DNA of 64,000 nt from Streptomyces varsoviensis (GCF_000718635.1 NZ_JOBF01000003.1:62001-126000), one strand, 5' to 3'; counted from the first letter of the stretch, positions 1-8,949 are shown. Made by a program: numbers and translations. The notes: generated by a model not told the origin, from the sequence alone.

Positions 1-1
1 G

Positions 2-970
2 CACGCCTCGCTGCGCGAGCGGGCCCGCCCGTACGCCGTGGACCTGCTGCGGCGCAGCGCGATCACCGGCCGCACCGCGCCGCTGTGGGTCGGCGTCGCC
101 GAGATGGCCGACTACTACGACCGGGCGGCCTGCGCGCAGTACGGCGTCTGCGACCTCCAGAAGCGGCTCACCGACGCGGTGCTCACCGTCCGGCACACCT
201 GCGGACCGAGCATCACCGTCCGCGCCCAGCAGATGACCGCCGCCGAACTCGCCTCCACCTGCGCCAGCCTGAGCGGACAGGACGCGTTCTTCCACGGCGT
301 CGCCAGGGACAGCGGGCCGGTCGCTGACGACCGCAACACCACCATCGAGGTGACCGTCTTCGACTCCGCCGCCGACTACCAGACGTATGCCGGGGCCATC
401 TACGGCATCGACACCAACAACGGCGGGATGTACCTGGAGGGCGACCCCGCCGCGGCCGGCAACCAGCCGCGGTTCATCGCCTACGAGGCCGACTGGCTGC
501 GGCCGGACTTCGCGATCTGGAACCTCAACCACGAGTACACGCACTACCTCGACGGCCGCTTCGACATGTACGGCGACTTCGACGCCGGGGTCTCCACGCC
601 GACCGTCTGGTGGATCGAGGGCTTCGCCGAGTACGTGTCGTACTCCTACCGGAAGGAGCCGTACCGCGAGGCCGCGGCGGAGGCCGCGAAGCACACGTAC
701 AAGCTGAGCACGGTGTTCGACACGGCATACGGCGACGACACCACGCGCGTCTACCGGTGGGGGTATCTCGCCGTCCGCTATCTGCTGGAGAACCACCGCG
801 CCGACGTCGACGCGGTCCTCGCCGCCTACCGTACGGGCGACTGGCAGGGCGCCCGGCGCCACCTGACCGAGACCATCGGCACCCGCTACGACGCCGACTG
901 GGACCGGTGGCTCACCGCCTGCGCGGCGGGCGGCTGCGGTACGGGCGCGGGGGCCGGGGCGGGGCGCTGA
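2..970 (+). CDS. M9 family collagenase, C-terminal part (5' end outside window)
   Basis: The reading frame is open from the first bases of the window, so the gene begins upstream and only about 322 residues are visible. The zinc site is the HEYTH motif (530-544) within NHEYTHYLDGRF. A second acidic stretch, WWIEGFAEY (about 610-636), probably supplies the third zinc ligand, as in clostridial-type gluzincin collagenases. The tail ends in a short Gly/Ala run with no visible PKD or binding domain, so it resembles the compact Streptomyces/Vibrio-like M9 enzymes. Family members are secreted and cleave collagen or gelatin; the signal peptide would lie outside the window. The next gene is a GntR regulator in the same direction, 117 bp downstream, with its own ribosome binding site. 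Confidence 0.88.
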   Translation, partial: HASLRERARPYAVDLLRRSAITGRTAPLWVGVAEMADYYDRAACAQYGVCDLQKRLTDAVLTVRHTCGPSITVRAQQMTAAELASTCASLSGQDAFFHGVARDSGPVADDRNTTIEVTVFDSAADYQTYAGAIYGIDTNNGGMYLEGDPAAAGNQPRFIAYEADWLRPDFAIWNLNHEYTHYLDGRFDMYGDFDAGVSTPTVWWIEGFAEYVSYSYRKEPYREAAAEAAKHTYKLSTVFDTAYGDDTTRVYRWGYLAVRYLLENHRADVDAVLAAYRTGDWQGARRHLTETIGTRYDADWDRWLTACAAGGCGTGAGAGAGR

Positions 971-1087
971 CCTTCGGGACCACCGCGGCGGCCGGCTGGC
1001 CGGCCTGTTCGTCCTGGGCTCTGTTTCGGTACGCGCGTTAAATGCGAAGTTATAATCGCCGGGCCGAGCCTAGGACGGAGGGCCGCT

Positions 1088-1795
1088 GTGGGCGAGCTGC
1101 GCCGGCACGGTCCGCTCCTCGTCCAGGAGCGGCTGCGCGACCAGGTGGCGAACGCCCTGCGCGCCGCGATGATCGCCGGCGAACTCCGCGTCGGCGCCGT
1201 CTACTCCGCCCCCGCCCTCGCCGCCGAACTGGGCGTCTCCCCCACGCCCGTACGCGAGGCGATGCTCGCGCTGGCCCGGGAGGGGCTGGTCGAGCCCGTT
1301 CGGAACAAGGGCTTCCGGGTCACCGAGCTGTCCGAGCGGGACCTCGACGAGTACACGGAGCTCCGCGCCCTCATCGAGGTGCCGACGGTCGGGCGGATCG
1401 CCCGTACCGTGCCCGCGGAGGAGCTGGAAGCGCTACGGCCCGTCGCGCGGGAGATCGTGACGGCCGCGGCCCGGCACGACCTGATCGGCTACCTCGACGC
1501 CGACCGCCGCTTCCACCTGCGACTCCTCGCCCTCGCGGGCAACGAACGACTCGTCGAGGCCGTCGGCGAACTCCGCAAACGCGCCCGCCTCTACGGGCTC
1601 ACCGGCCTCGACCGCAGCGGCACCCTCGTCGCCTCCGCCGAGGAACACCTCGAACTCCTCGACCTCCTCATCGGCGGCGACGCGCCGGGGGCGGAGGCGT
1701 GCATGCGGCGGCACCTGGGGCATGTCCGGTCCCTCTGGTCCGCGGGAGCCTTGCCGGCTGTTCCTGAACCACGGTCCCTGCCGGACGGGGGCTGA
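1088..1795 (+). CDS. GntR family transcriptional regulator, FadR/FCD subfamily
   Basis: This 235-residue protein has an N-terminal winged helix-turn-helix at about residues 10-75. The helix-turn-helix core is AAELGVSPTPVREAMLALAR, followed by the wing KGFRVTEL. An all-helical FCD effector domain follows, with the usual D-x-x-x-H pattern (DADRRFH). FCD regulators typically repress catabolic or transport genes and release DNA on binding a small organic acid. The GTG start at 1088 is chosen because GGACGGAGG lies about 7 bases upstream. No obvious target gene is adjacent: upstream is the collagenase and downstream a convergent hydrolase, so the regulon cannot be read from context. Confidence 0.85.
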   Translation: MGELRRHGPLLVQERLRDQVANALRAAMIAGELRVGAVYSAPALAAELGVSPTPVREAMLALAREGLVEPVRNKGFRVTELSERDLDEYTELRALIEVPTVGRIARTVPAEELEALRPVAREIVTAAARHDLIGYLDADRRFHLRLLALAGNERLVEAVGELRKRARLYGLTGLDRSGTLVASAEEHLELLDLLIGGDAPGAEACMRRHLGHVRSLWSAGALPAVPEPRSLPDGG

Positions 1796-1855
1796 CGGGC
1801 CGCTTTCGCGGGGGCGGGGCGGGGCTGGCCGGGGCGGACGGGGCCGTATGCCGAC

Positions 1856-2000
1856 TGCGGGTGCGTCGTGGCTGGTCGCGCAGTTCCCCGCGCCCCTTCG
1901 GGGCCCGGGCAGAAGTCGGGTTGGGGTGGCAGCGCCCCTTCGGGGCCCGGGCAGAAGTCGGGTTGGGGTGGCCGCGCCCCCCTTTCGGGGTCCGGGCTGG
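1856..2000. repeat. Tandem 42-bp repeat (3 copies) joined to a dispersed Streptomyces intergenic element
   Basis: A GC-rich element of the form GGTCGCGCAGTTCCCCGCGC runs into units starting CGCCCCTTCGGGG at 1891, 1933 and 1975. The period is exactly 42 bp and the third unit is degenerate. The same GTCGCGCAGTTCCCC core appears in reverse complement in the 74-bp array at 34064-34420, so the two arrays belong to one dispersed repeat family. The repeat sits between convergent genes and each unit can fold a small CCCC-TTC-GGGG hairpin, so it may also end transcription. Confidence 0.75.
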
Positions 2001-2002
2001 GG

Positions 2003-2893
2003 CTACGCCCCCGGGGTTTGGGAGGGGTTTGATTCTCGGGTTGGGGTTACGGACAGGACGGCGTCGGCTACGGCTTGGGGGCGGTCGAGCATGAGGAGGT
2101 GGCCGGCGGGGGCCACGGTCTCGAAGCGGGCGTCGAGGAGTTCGGCGAGCCGGCGCTGGCGGTCCAGCCAGCGGCGTTCGAACCAGGAGCCGTTGCCGTG
2201 GGAGGCCGCGAGGACCGCGACGGGTACGGGCGGGAGCGGGCGCTCCGCGCGCAGGGCGATGAGTTCGGCGGCGACGTCGCGGTAGCGGGCGTTCTCCAGC
2301 AGGACGGCGCGCGCCACCCGGCCGCTCCCGTAGCAGCGGCGCAGCAGGTCGTCCGGGGCCGGGTCGGTGCGGCGCATGGAGGTGGCCCGCACCGTCAGCC
2401 GGCGCAGGGTGGGGCCCAGGGCGCGGGGCAGCCCGGCGGCGGTCACGGCGCGGCCGCGGGCCCGGGCCGCGGCCGTGCGCAGGTCACGGGCGGGGGCGGG
2501 GCTCGGGTCCTCCTCGACGCTGCCGTCGACCAGGACGACCCCGGCGGTGCGTTCCGGGTGCAGCCGGGCGAACGCCTCGGCGTGGAAGGCGGCCAGGGAG
2601 TGCCCGACCACCGTCGCCGGGCCCGGCAGCCCGAGCGCGTCGAGCACGCCCGCCACCCGGTCCGCCTCGCCCGCGGCGGTCGGCGGGTGCGGGGACGATT
2701 CGCTGAAGCCGAGGCCCGGCCGGTCGAAGCGGACCACGGTGCGGTGCTCGACGAGCAGCGGCACCACGGGGTCCCAGTCGAACCAGCCCATGCCGAGCCC
2801 GCCGCTGAGCACGCATACCGGCCCGGCGCCCTCGCTCAGCACATGCAGGGCCACTCCATCGACACGCACCATCCGCCCGGGCGGCCGCTCCAT
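2003..2893 (-). CDS. Alpha/beta hydrolase
   Basis: This 296-residue protein has the alpha/beta hydrolase fold. The nucleophile elbow is GHSLAA, preceded by the oxyanion region SGGLGMGWFDW. The catalytic His lies in PAGHLLMLDRP near the C-terminus and the acid is likely in the LVDGS/LLDARF region. There is no signal peptide, so it is cytoplasmic. The substrate cannot be told; candidates are a carboxylesterase, a haloalkane-dehalogenase-like enzyme or a meta-cleavage hydrolase relative. The ATG at 2893 has GAAGGGGA about 7 bases upstream. It may be cotranscribed with the membrane protein gene that ends 63 bp upstream. Confidence 0.82.
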   Translation of the reverse strand: MERPPGRMVRVDGVALHVLSEGAGPVCVLSGGLGMGWFDWDPVVPLLVEHRTVVRFDRPGLGFSESSPHPPTAAGEADRVAGVLDALGLPGPATVVGHSLAAFHAEAFARLHPERTAGVVLVDGSVEEDPSPAPARDLRTAAARARGRAVTAAGLPRALGPTLRRLTVRATSMRRTDPAPDDLLRRCYGSGRVARAVLLENARYRDVAAELIALRAERPLPPVPVAVLAASHGNGSWFERRWLDRQRRLAELLDARFETVAPAGHLLMLDRPQAVADAVLSVTPTRESNPSQTPGA

Positions 2894-2956
2894 GGTCTAT
2901 CCCCTTCGTCGTCCGCCCGTCCCAGCGCGGGATATCGCGGATCTCGTCGCGCGTCG

Positions 2957-3787
2957 TCAAACGTCCTTCCCACGGGCTTCGTTCCCGCGGGCCTCGTTCC
3001 CATGAGCCGCCTCGCCACGGGTCGCCTCGCCACGGGCCTCGGTCCCGCCGAGCACGTCGCCGCGGGCGACGTGCGCGCACAGCACCGCCAGCCAGAGCGC
3101 GACCAGCAGCACCTGCGCCCGCTGGCCGGCGCCCAGCAGCCACGTCCCTCTGCCCGCTTCGAAAGCGGCCACCGCGACCAGCGTCCAGGCCGTGGCGGCC
3201 AGTTCGGCCGCCGCCGGCGCCGGGCCGAAGCGGGCGAGCGGCGTGCCCCGACCGTACCGGCGGGCGGCCACGGTCAGTGCCACCACTCCGATCAGCGCGC
3301 CGGTCATCGCCAGACTGCTGCTGATGGCGTGCGCCGTGTGGGTGGCCGGCACGAGACCGGCGGTCTCGCGGGCCGCGCACTCCGGGTCGACGGTGGGCGC
3401 GCAGCTCAGCGGCAGCCGCGAGTCGGCCGCGGTGGCCGCGCCGAAGAGCAGCAGCCCGGCCCAGCCCGCCACGGGCCACGGCCGCCGCTCGCGGCCGGTC
3501 AGCGCGGCGCCGGCGGCGAGGAACACCGCGGCCCCGGCGACCAGGTCCGTCGCGCGGAAGATGCCGCCGAGCGGCTGGTCGACGGCGGCCAGCTCGCTGA
3601 CGTACGTACGGACCGGGTCGAGGCCGGTCGCGATCAGGACTTCGAGCACCCATGCCGTGTACGCGACCGCCCCGAGCAGGAGCAGCACCGCCACGGCCCG
3701 TGATCGGGTACGGCTACGGGCGCGGGTTCCCGTACCGGCCTCCCCTGAGCCGCCGGGCCGGGTGGTTTCGCCTCCGGGTCCGTCCAT
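2957..3787 (-). CDS. DUF998 family integral membrane protein
   Basis: About 276 residues are predicted from the ATG at 3787. A basic N-terminal tail precedes about six hydrophobic segments, starting with a segment at VAVLLLLGAVAYTAWVLEVL. The order and the motif TYVSELAA match the DUF998 family. That family has no established enzyme activity; members are small polytopic membrane proteins common in actinomycetes. The C-terminus is a charged tail with repeated Glu-Ala-Arg-Gly units. The frame stays open upstream with another ATG at 3949, so the start is uncertain. The ATG at 3787 has AGGAC about 9 bases upstream and removes a non-conserved Arg-rich leader. Confidence 0.68.
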   Translation of the reverse strand: MDGPGGETTRPGGSGEAGTGTRARSRTRSRAVAVLLLLGAVAYTAWVLEVLIATGLDPVRTYVSELAAVDQPLGGIFRATDLVAGAAVFLAAGAALTGRERRPWPVAGWAGLLLFGAATAADSRLPLSCAPTVDPECAARETAGLVPATHTAHAISSSLAMTGALIGVVALTVAARRYGRGTPLARFGPAPAAAELAATAWTLVAVAAFEAGRGTWLLGAGQRAQVLLVALWLAVLCAHVARGDVLGGTEARGEATRGEAAHGNEARGNEARGKDV

Positions 3788-4014
3788 GGCGCGGTGTCCT
3801 AGCGGGCGTCGGTCACGGCGGGGCGTGCGGGCGTACGGAGCCGTGCGCGGGTCCGGGCCCCCGCTCGTACGACCGTACGGAGCCGGGCGCGCGGCGCTCC
3901 CGTGCTGGTCATGGGGCCCCTTTCGGCGAGCCGGAACGTCCCCTCTCATGATCCGGCCCCGCCCGCGCGTATGCCCGCCGGCCACCGCGCCGGGCAACCG
4001 CCCGCGTTCCGCCA

Positions 4015-4029
4015 TACCCCTTGGGGGTA
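4015..4029. promoter_or_regulatory. CsoR-type copper operator (candidate)
   Basis: The sequence TACCCCTTGGGGGTA is a perfect inverted repeat with 6-bp arms around TTG, 27 bp upstream of the ATG of the His/Met-rich protein at 4056. CsoR operators in actinomycetes are GC-rich inverted repeats of this TACCC...GGGTA type. The next two genes look copper-related, so copper-responsive derepression is the natural reading. The assignment rests on pattern and context only. Confidence 0.6.
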
Positions 4030-4055
4030 GGGTGCCAGGCGTCGGAGGGAGCGGG

Positions 4056-4511
4056 ATGTACGGACGGCGAGGGGTCACCGCCTGGTGCGGGCGGCTGCTG
4101 CTGTTCGCCGCCCTGCTGCTCGGCATCGTCACGATGCACACGCTGGGCCACCCCGCCGAGCACGGCGCCCCGGCGGCTTCGGCCCACAGCGCCGGCCACC
4201 GCGCCCCCGCCCCCGCCGCCGCGACGGAGGGGCACGGGTCCCCTGGCGCGGCCATGGCCGACGCCCCCGCCGACGCCCACTCCCCCACCCCCGCCGCCGT
4301 CCCTACGCACGGCGGCATGGACCCGATGTCCGTGTGCCTCGCGGTCCTCGGCGTCTGGGTGCTCGGCCTCCTCGTCGGACTGGCCGCGCGCGACCGCCGG
4401 GCCCATGCCACGGCCGCCGCGCCGCGCTCGCGGCTGCCGAGGGCGCTGTGGCCGATCCCGCCGCCACCACGCCACAAAGCCCTCGCCCGGTTGTCGGTGC
4501 TGCGCGTGTAG
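4056..4511 (+). CDS. Small His/Met-rich membrane protein, DUF6153-like
   Basis: This 151-residue protein has an N-terminal hydrophobic helix (about residues 10-28), then a His-rich extracytoplasmic stretch with repeated His, Pro and Ala. The motif HGGMDPMSVC precedes a second membrane helix (about 93-113) and a basic tail. The His and Met positions could bind copper. It resembles Streptomyces DUF6153 proteins, whose function is not established. The start at 4056 follows GGAGGGAG by 6-8 bases. It lies directly behind a CsoR-like operator and 101 bp before a multicopper oxidase, so a role in copper handling is inferred. Confidence 0.7.
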   Translation: MYGRRGVTAWCGRLLLFAALLLGIVTMHTLGHPAEHGAPAASAHSAGHRAPAPAAATEGHGSPGAAMADAPADAHSPTPAAVPTHGGMDPMSVCLAVLGVWVLGLLVGLAARDRRAHATAAAPRSRLPRALWPIPPPPRHKALARLSVLRV

Positions 4512-4612
4512 GAGCGCGCCCGGCCGCTTCCGCATGTCCGGAGCGGCCTGCGCGTCACGCGTCACCGCACGCACGCCACCGACATCCGACACCACACGAG
4601 GTGCACTCAGTC

Positions 4613-6313
4613 ATGCGCACGACACCGACTCGCCGCGCCATACTCGGCGCGGGAATCGCCGCCGCCGGCAGCGGCCTGCTCGCCGCCTGCTCGAACTCCG
4701 CCGGCTCCGGCGGCTCCAGCGGCTCCGGCGGCTCGAACGGCCCCAAGAACGGCGCCGGCCGTTCCGATTCACCCACCGGCCCCGAGGGATACGTCTCGCC
4801 CGACGGCGCGGAGGTCGCCGCGGCCGAGGCCGCGCGCGGCTCCGGGCCCGTACGGAAGGTGAAGCTCACCGCGGTCCCCACCCGGCTCGACCTCGGCGGC
4901 CGTACGGTCGCGACCTGGGCGTACGGGGACCGGCTGCCCGGCCAGGAGGTGCGCGTCACCGCGGGCGACACGCTCGCCGTGACCGTCGCCAACCACCTCC
5001 CCCAGTCCACCTCCATGCACTGGCACGGGCTCGCGCTCCGCAACGACATGGACGGCGTCCCCGACCTCACCCAGCGGCCGATCAGGGCGGGGGCGGCCTT
5101 CGACTACCGCTTCGCGGTGGAGCACCCGGGCACGTACTGGTTTCACCCGCACTCCGGCGTGCAACAGGACCGCGGGCTCTACGCGCCGCTGATCGTGGAG
5201 GACCCGAAGGAGCCGCTGAAGTACGACAAGGAGTGGGTCGTCGTCCTGGACGACTGGGTGGACGGCATCGACGGCAGCACACCGGACGCGGTCCTCGCCG
5301 AGCTGCGCAAGGGCATGGGCGGCATGGACCACGGCGGCGGGATGGACCACGGTGGAGGCCACGGCAGCGGAGGCATGGACAACAGCGGCCACGGCATGTC
5401 CGGCATGTCGTACCGCTCGTACCAGAAGGCCCCCGCCGACTCCCCCGCCGACTCCCCCACTGCCTCCCCCTCCGGCTCTCCCGGCCCCTCCCGCATGATG
5501 ATGGGCGCCACCAGCCCCCTCCTCGGCGGCGACGCCGGGGACGTCGCCTACCCGCTCCACCTCGTCAACGGCCGTACGCCCGGCGCCCCGCAGACCTTCC
5601 GCGCCGCGCCGGGCGACCGCGTCCGCATCCGCTTCATCAACGCCGGCGGCGACACGGCGTACCGCGTCTGCCTCGGCGGGCACCGGATGACGGTCACCCA
5701 CACGGACGGCTACCCCGTCGAGCACGCCGAGACCGACGCGCTGCTGCTCGGCATGGGCGAGCGGTACGACGTGCTGGTCACCGCCGGGGACGGCGTCTTC
5801 CCGCTGACCGCGCTCGCGGAGGGCAAGAAGGCGTCGGGGCTGGCGCTGCTGCGCACGGGCGGCGGCGCGGCGCCGGAGGAGTCCGTACGCCCCAAGGAAC
5901 TGGACGGGAGGCTGCTGACGGCGGGGCGGCTGAAGGCCGACGCGAGCGTGCGGCTGAGGCCGGGCGCACCGGACCGTACGGTCACGATGCGGCTGACCGG
6001 CTCGATGGCGAAGTACGACTGGGCGGTCAACGGCAGGCGGTACGACCCGGATCAGCGCTATCCGGTACGGGCGGGCGAGCGCGTACGGCTCTCCTTCGTC
6101 AACGCCACCACGATGTGGCACCCGATGCATCTGCACGGCCACACGTTCGCCCTGCCGGGCGGCGGGCCGCGCAAGGACACCGCGATCGTGCTGCCGGGCA
6201 AGAGCCTGGACGTCGATTTCGACGCCCGGAACCCGGGGCTGTGGATGCTCCACTGCCACAACGTCTACCACGCGGAGTCCGGGATGATGACGGTCCTCGG
6301 CTACCGGAAGTAG
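4613..6313 (+). CDS. Multicopper oxidase, Tat lipoprotein
   Basis: This 566-residue protein begins with a twin-arginine leader (RRAILGAG) and a lipobox ending LLAAC, with Cys26 as the lipidation site, so it is probably exported folded and anchored outside the membrane. All four copper motifs are present: HWHG (His136), HPHSG (His178), HPMHLHGH (from 503) and HCHNVYHAESGM (547-558), the last with Met558 as axial type 1 ligand. Residues about 234-266 form a Met/His/Gly-rich loop like the copper-binding insert of CueO-type cuprous oxidases. This suggests Cu(I) detoxification rather than laccase activity on phenolics. It is probably cotranscribed with the DUF6153-like gene upstream and ends at a strong terminator. 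Confidence 0.92.
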   Translation: MRTTPTRRAILGAGIAAAGSGLLAACSNSAGSGGSSGSGGSNGPKNGAGRSDSPTGPEGYVSPDGAEVAAAEAARGSGPVRKVKLTAVPTRLDLGGRTVATWAYGDRLPGQEVRVTAGDTLAVTVANHLPQSTSMHWHGLALRNDMDGVPDLTQRPIRAGAAFDYRFAVEHPGTYWFHPHSGVQQDRGLYAPLIVEDPKEPLKYDKEWVVVLDDWVDGIDGSTPDAVLAELRKGMGGMDHGGGMDHGGGHGSGGMDNSGHGMSGMSYRSYQKAPADSPADSPTASPSGSPGPSRMMMGATSPLLGGDAGDVAYPLHLVNGRTPGAPQTFRAAPGDRVRIRFINAGGDTAYRVCLGGHRMTVTHTDGYPVEHAETDALLLGMGERYDVLVTAGDGVFPLTALAEGKKASGLALLRTGGGAAPEESVRPKELDGRLLTAGRLKADASVRLRPGAPDRTVTMRLTGSMAKYDWAVNGRRYDPDQRYPVRAGERVRLSFVNATTMWHPMHLHGHTFALPGGGPRKDTAIVLPGKSLDVDFDARNPGLWMLHCHNVYHAESGMMTVLGYRK

Positions 6314-6323
6314 GCGACGACGG

Positions 6324-6360
6324 CCGTGGGGCCCGCGCCGGGTCGGCGCGGGCCCCACGG
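6324..6360. terminator. Bidirectional intrinsic terminator
   Basis: A perfect 17-bp stem (6324-6340 with 6344-6360) closes on a 3-base GGT loop. It lies between the convergent multicopper oxidase and DUF4234 genes and can serve both. There is no T-run, as is usual in Streptomyces. Confidence 0.85.
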
Positions 6361-6388
6361 GGTCCCGTTGCTCAGTGAGCCAGGGTCG

Positions 6389-6892
6389 TCAGTACGCGAG
6401 CGGCACCTGGGTGCCGGGCGTGGCCTGGTTGTAGTGGTCGACGATCTTGTTCAGCTCGATCTGGTAGTAGAGCGGGTAGAGACCCAGAACGAACATCAGC
6501 AGCAGGCCGATGCCGGCGCTGCACGTGGGGGTGAGGCCGGCGGCGCGCTGGGCGTCGGCGATGCGCTTGCCGGTGTTGAAGACCGAGACGAACGGCGGAA
6601 TGATCACGAACCCGCCGATGGTGATCGCGAGCAGGGCGCCGACGGGGCTGACGTGGCGGCGGCTGTCGAACTCCGCGATCTCCTTGTTGACCTTGTAGTA
6701 CCAGACCAGGCTGTAGATCCCGAGGGTGATCAGCGGCAGTCCCAGCCACACACCGAGCGGGACGCGACGCTTCATGGCCAGTCCGAATCCGATGGGACCA
6801 CCCTGCGGGTAGCCGGGGTAACCACCGTATGCGGGCGCGGCCGGGGCGTGGGGCTGGTCGGACTGCGGACCCCACGGCTGCTGCGTGCTCAA
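6389..6892 (-). CDS. DUF4234 domain membrane protein
   Basis: This 167-residue protein has a Pro/Gln/Gly/Tyr-rich cytosolic head (about 1-35) and three hydrophobic segments. The signature YSLVWYYKVNKEI, near residues 60-73, is characteristic of DUF4234. The biochemical function of that family is not known. The start codon is TTG at 6892, supported by AGGAG 5-6 bases upstream; no better ATG lies nearby. The upstream region holds an inverted repeat CCCCTGA-N7-TCAGGGG (6911-6931) and an AT-rich patch around 6980-6990 that may be its promoter. Confidence 0.8.
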   Translation of the reverse strand: MSTQQPWGPQSDQPHAPAAPAYGGYPGYPQGGPIGFGLAMKRRVPLGVWLGLPLITLGIYSLVWYYKVNKEIAEFDSRRHVSPVGALLAITIGGFVIIPPFVSVFNTGKRIADAQRAAGLTPTCSAGIGLLLMFVLGLYPLYYQIELNKIVDHYNQATPGTQVPLAY

Positions 6893-7194
6893 CGAGTCTC
6901 CTCATGCGAACCCCTGACGGGGCATCAGGGGACGTCGAATGCCTTGCGGCGGACATGCCACAGGCAGATCGCGAAGCTTGTCATATATTCCACGACCCCG
7001 CCACAAGATTGCGTGGGGGTGCGGGGCCCTGCGCGGCCTTCGGGGCGACCGAGGCCGAGCCCGTCACCGCTCCCCCGACACGCCCGACCCAAGGACGCGC
7101 CGGACGGGGGGCCGCAGCCCCCGCCCGACAGGCGACCGGCCCGGGTGGCCGCGCTCACACGCGATCGCGTCAGACAGACGATTACACTGGGCGC
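6893..7194. other. Divergent intergenic region between DUF4234 gene and nadE
   Basis: This 302-bp region contains no supported gene. It holds the inverted repeat CCCCTGA-N7-TCAGGGG at 6911-6931, which overlaps the leader of the minus-strand gene. The AT-rich segment TCATATATTC near 6981 probably belongs to the minus-strand promoter. The nadE -10 element lies at 7183-7188. Confidence 0.6.
7183..7188 (+). promoter_or_regulatory. -10 element of nadE, leaderless transcript likely
   Basis: TACACT ends 6 bases before the GTG start of nadE at 7195, so transcription would begin at or within a base or two of the start codon. No Shine-Dalgarno sequence is present. The same hexamer at the same distance precedes map at 34767. 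No good -35 is visible. Confidence 0.55.
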
Positions 7195-8949
7195 GTGCCT
7201 CAACTTCGCCTCGCTCTGAACCAGATCGACTCCTGCGTCGGCGACCTCGCCGGGAACGCCGAGACGATCCTCCGCTGGACCCGGCACTCGGCCGAGCAGG
7301 GCGCCCATCTGGTGGCCTTCCCCGAGATGGCGCTGACCGGCTACCCCGTCGAGGACCTCGCGCTGCGGCCCTCGTTCGTCGAGGCCAGCCGGGCCGCGCT
7401 GGAAACGCTGGCCGGCCGTCTCGCCGCCGAAGGGTTCGGGGAGCTGCCGGTGATCGTCGGCTACCTCGACCGCGACGAGTCGGAACAGCCCCGCTACGGC
7501 CGGCCCGCCGGGGCCCCGAAGAACGCCGCCGCCGTGCTGCACGGCGGCCGGGTGGCCCTGCGCTTCGCCAAGCACCACCTGCCCAACTACGGCGTCTTCG
7601 ACGAGTTCCGCTACTTCGTGCCGGGCCAGACGCTGCCCATGGTGCGGGTGCGCGGCGTCGATGTCGCGCTCGCCATCTGCGAGGACCTGTGGCAGGACGG
7701 CGGCCGGGTGCCGGCCGCCCGCAGCGCCGGGGCCGGGCTGCTGGTCTCCGTCAACGCCTCCCCGTACGAGCGCGAGAAGGACGACACCCGCCTCGACCTG
7801 GTACGGAAGCGCGCGCAGGAGGCCGGGTGCACCACGGCCTACCTGGCGATGACCGGCGGCCAGGACGAGCTGGTCTTCGACGGCGACTCGATCGTCGTGG
7901 ACCGGGACGGCGAAGTGATCGCGCGCGCCCCGCAGTTCGACGAGGGGTGCGTCCTCGTCGACCTCGACCTGCCCGCCGCCGCGGCCGAGCCGCCGGCCGG
8001 GACCATCGATGACGGCCTGCGCGTCGAGCACGTGACGCTCTCCGCCGACCCGCTGCCCGCGTACGAGCCCGAGACGCCGGGCGGGGAGGCGGACCGGCTG
8101 GACGACGACGCGGAGGTCTACACCGCGCTGGTGGTGGGGCTCCGCGCGTACGCCGCGAAGAACGGTTTCCGCAGTGTGCTCATCGGGCTCTCGGGCGGCA
8201 TCGACTCGGCGCTCGTCGCCGCCATCGCCTGCGACGCGGTCGGCGCGGAGAACGTGTACGGGGTCGCGATGCCCTCCCGGTACTCCTCCGAGCACTCGGT
8301 CGGCGACGCCGCCGAGCTGGCCCGCCGCACCGGGCTGAACTTCCGCACGGTCCCCATCGGCCCGATGTTCGACGCCTACATGGGCTCGCTGGGGCTGACC
8401 GGCCTCGCCGAGGAGAACCTCCAGTCGCGGCTGCGCGGCACCATGCTGATGGCCCTGTCCAACCAGGAGGGCCACATCGTCCTCGCGCCGGGCAACAAGT
8501 CCGAGCTGGCCTGCGGCTATTCGACGCTGTACGGCGACTCCGTCGGCGCGTACGGGCCGATCAAGGACGTCTACAAGACGTCGGTCTTCCGCCTCGCCAA
8601 GTGGCGCAACCGGTCGGCCGCCGAGCGCGGCGAGACCCCGCCCATCCCCGAGAACTCGATCAGCAAGCCGCCGAGCGCCGAGCTGCGGCCGGGCCAGGTG
8701 GACACGGACTCGCTGCCCGACTACGACGTCCTGGACCGCATCCTGGAGCTGTACGTGGACCGCGACCAGGGACGTTCGGAGATCATCGCGGCGGGCTTCG
8801 AGGCGGAGCTGGTCACGCGCGTCCTGCGGATGGTCGACACGGCCGAGTACAAGCGGCGGCAGTACCCGCCGGGCACCAAGATCTCCGCGAAGGGGTTCGG
8901 CAAGGACCGCCGGCTGCCCATCACCAACCGCTGGCGCGAAACGGCCTGA
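7195..8949 (+). CDS. nadE: Glutamine-dependent NAD+ synthase
   Basis: This 584-residue enzyme makes NAD from deamido-NAD, ATP and glutamine. The N-terminal half (about 1-280) is a nitrilase-type glutaminase with the Glu/Lys/Cys triad visible as Glu44 (FPEMALTGYP), Lys126 (RFAKHHL) and Cys162 (AICEDLW). The C-terminal half is the NAD synthetase with the PP-loop SGGIDSAL from Ser333, and GNKSELACGYSTLYGD later on. Length and domain order fit bacterial two-domain NadE. The GTG start at 7195 is chosen because a TACACT -10 box lies immediately upstream and the nitrilase domain begins at once. It is transcribed alone and followed by a strong terminator. Confidence 0.96.
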   Translation: MPQLRLALNQIDSCVGDLAGNAETILRWTRHSAEQGAHLVAFPEMALTGYPVEDLALRPSFVEASRAALETLAGRLAAEGFGELPVIVGYLDRDESEQPRYGRPAGAPKNAAAVLHGGRVALRFAKHHLPNYGVFDEFRYFVPGQTLPMVRVRGVDVALAICEDLWQDGGRVPAARSAGAGLLVSVNASPYEREKDDTRLDLVRKRAQEAGCTTAYLAMTGGQDELVFDGDSIVVDRDGEVIARAPQFDEGCVLVDLDLPAAAAEPPAGTIDDGLRVEHVTLSADPLPAYEPETPGGEADRLDDDAEVYTALVVGLRAYAAKNGFRSVLIGLSGGIDSALVAAIACDAVGAENVYGVAMPSRYSSEHSVGDAAELARRTGLNFRTVPIGPMFDAYMGSLGLTGLAEENLQSRLRGTMLMALSNQEGHIVLAPGNKSELACGYSTLYGDSVGAYGPIKDVYKTSVFRLAKWRNRSAAERGETPPIPENSISKPPSAELRPGQVDTDSLPDYDVLDRILELYVDRDQGRSEIIAAGFEAELVTRVLRMVDTAEYKRRQYPPGTKISAKGFGKDRRLPITNRWRETA

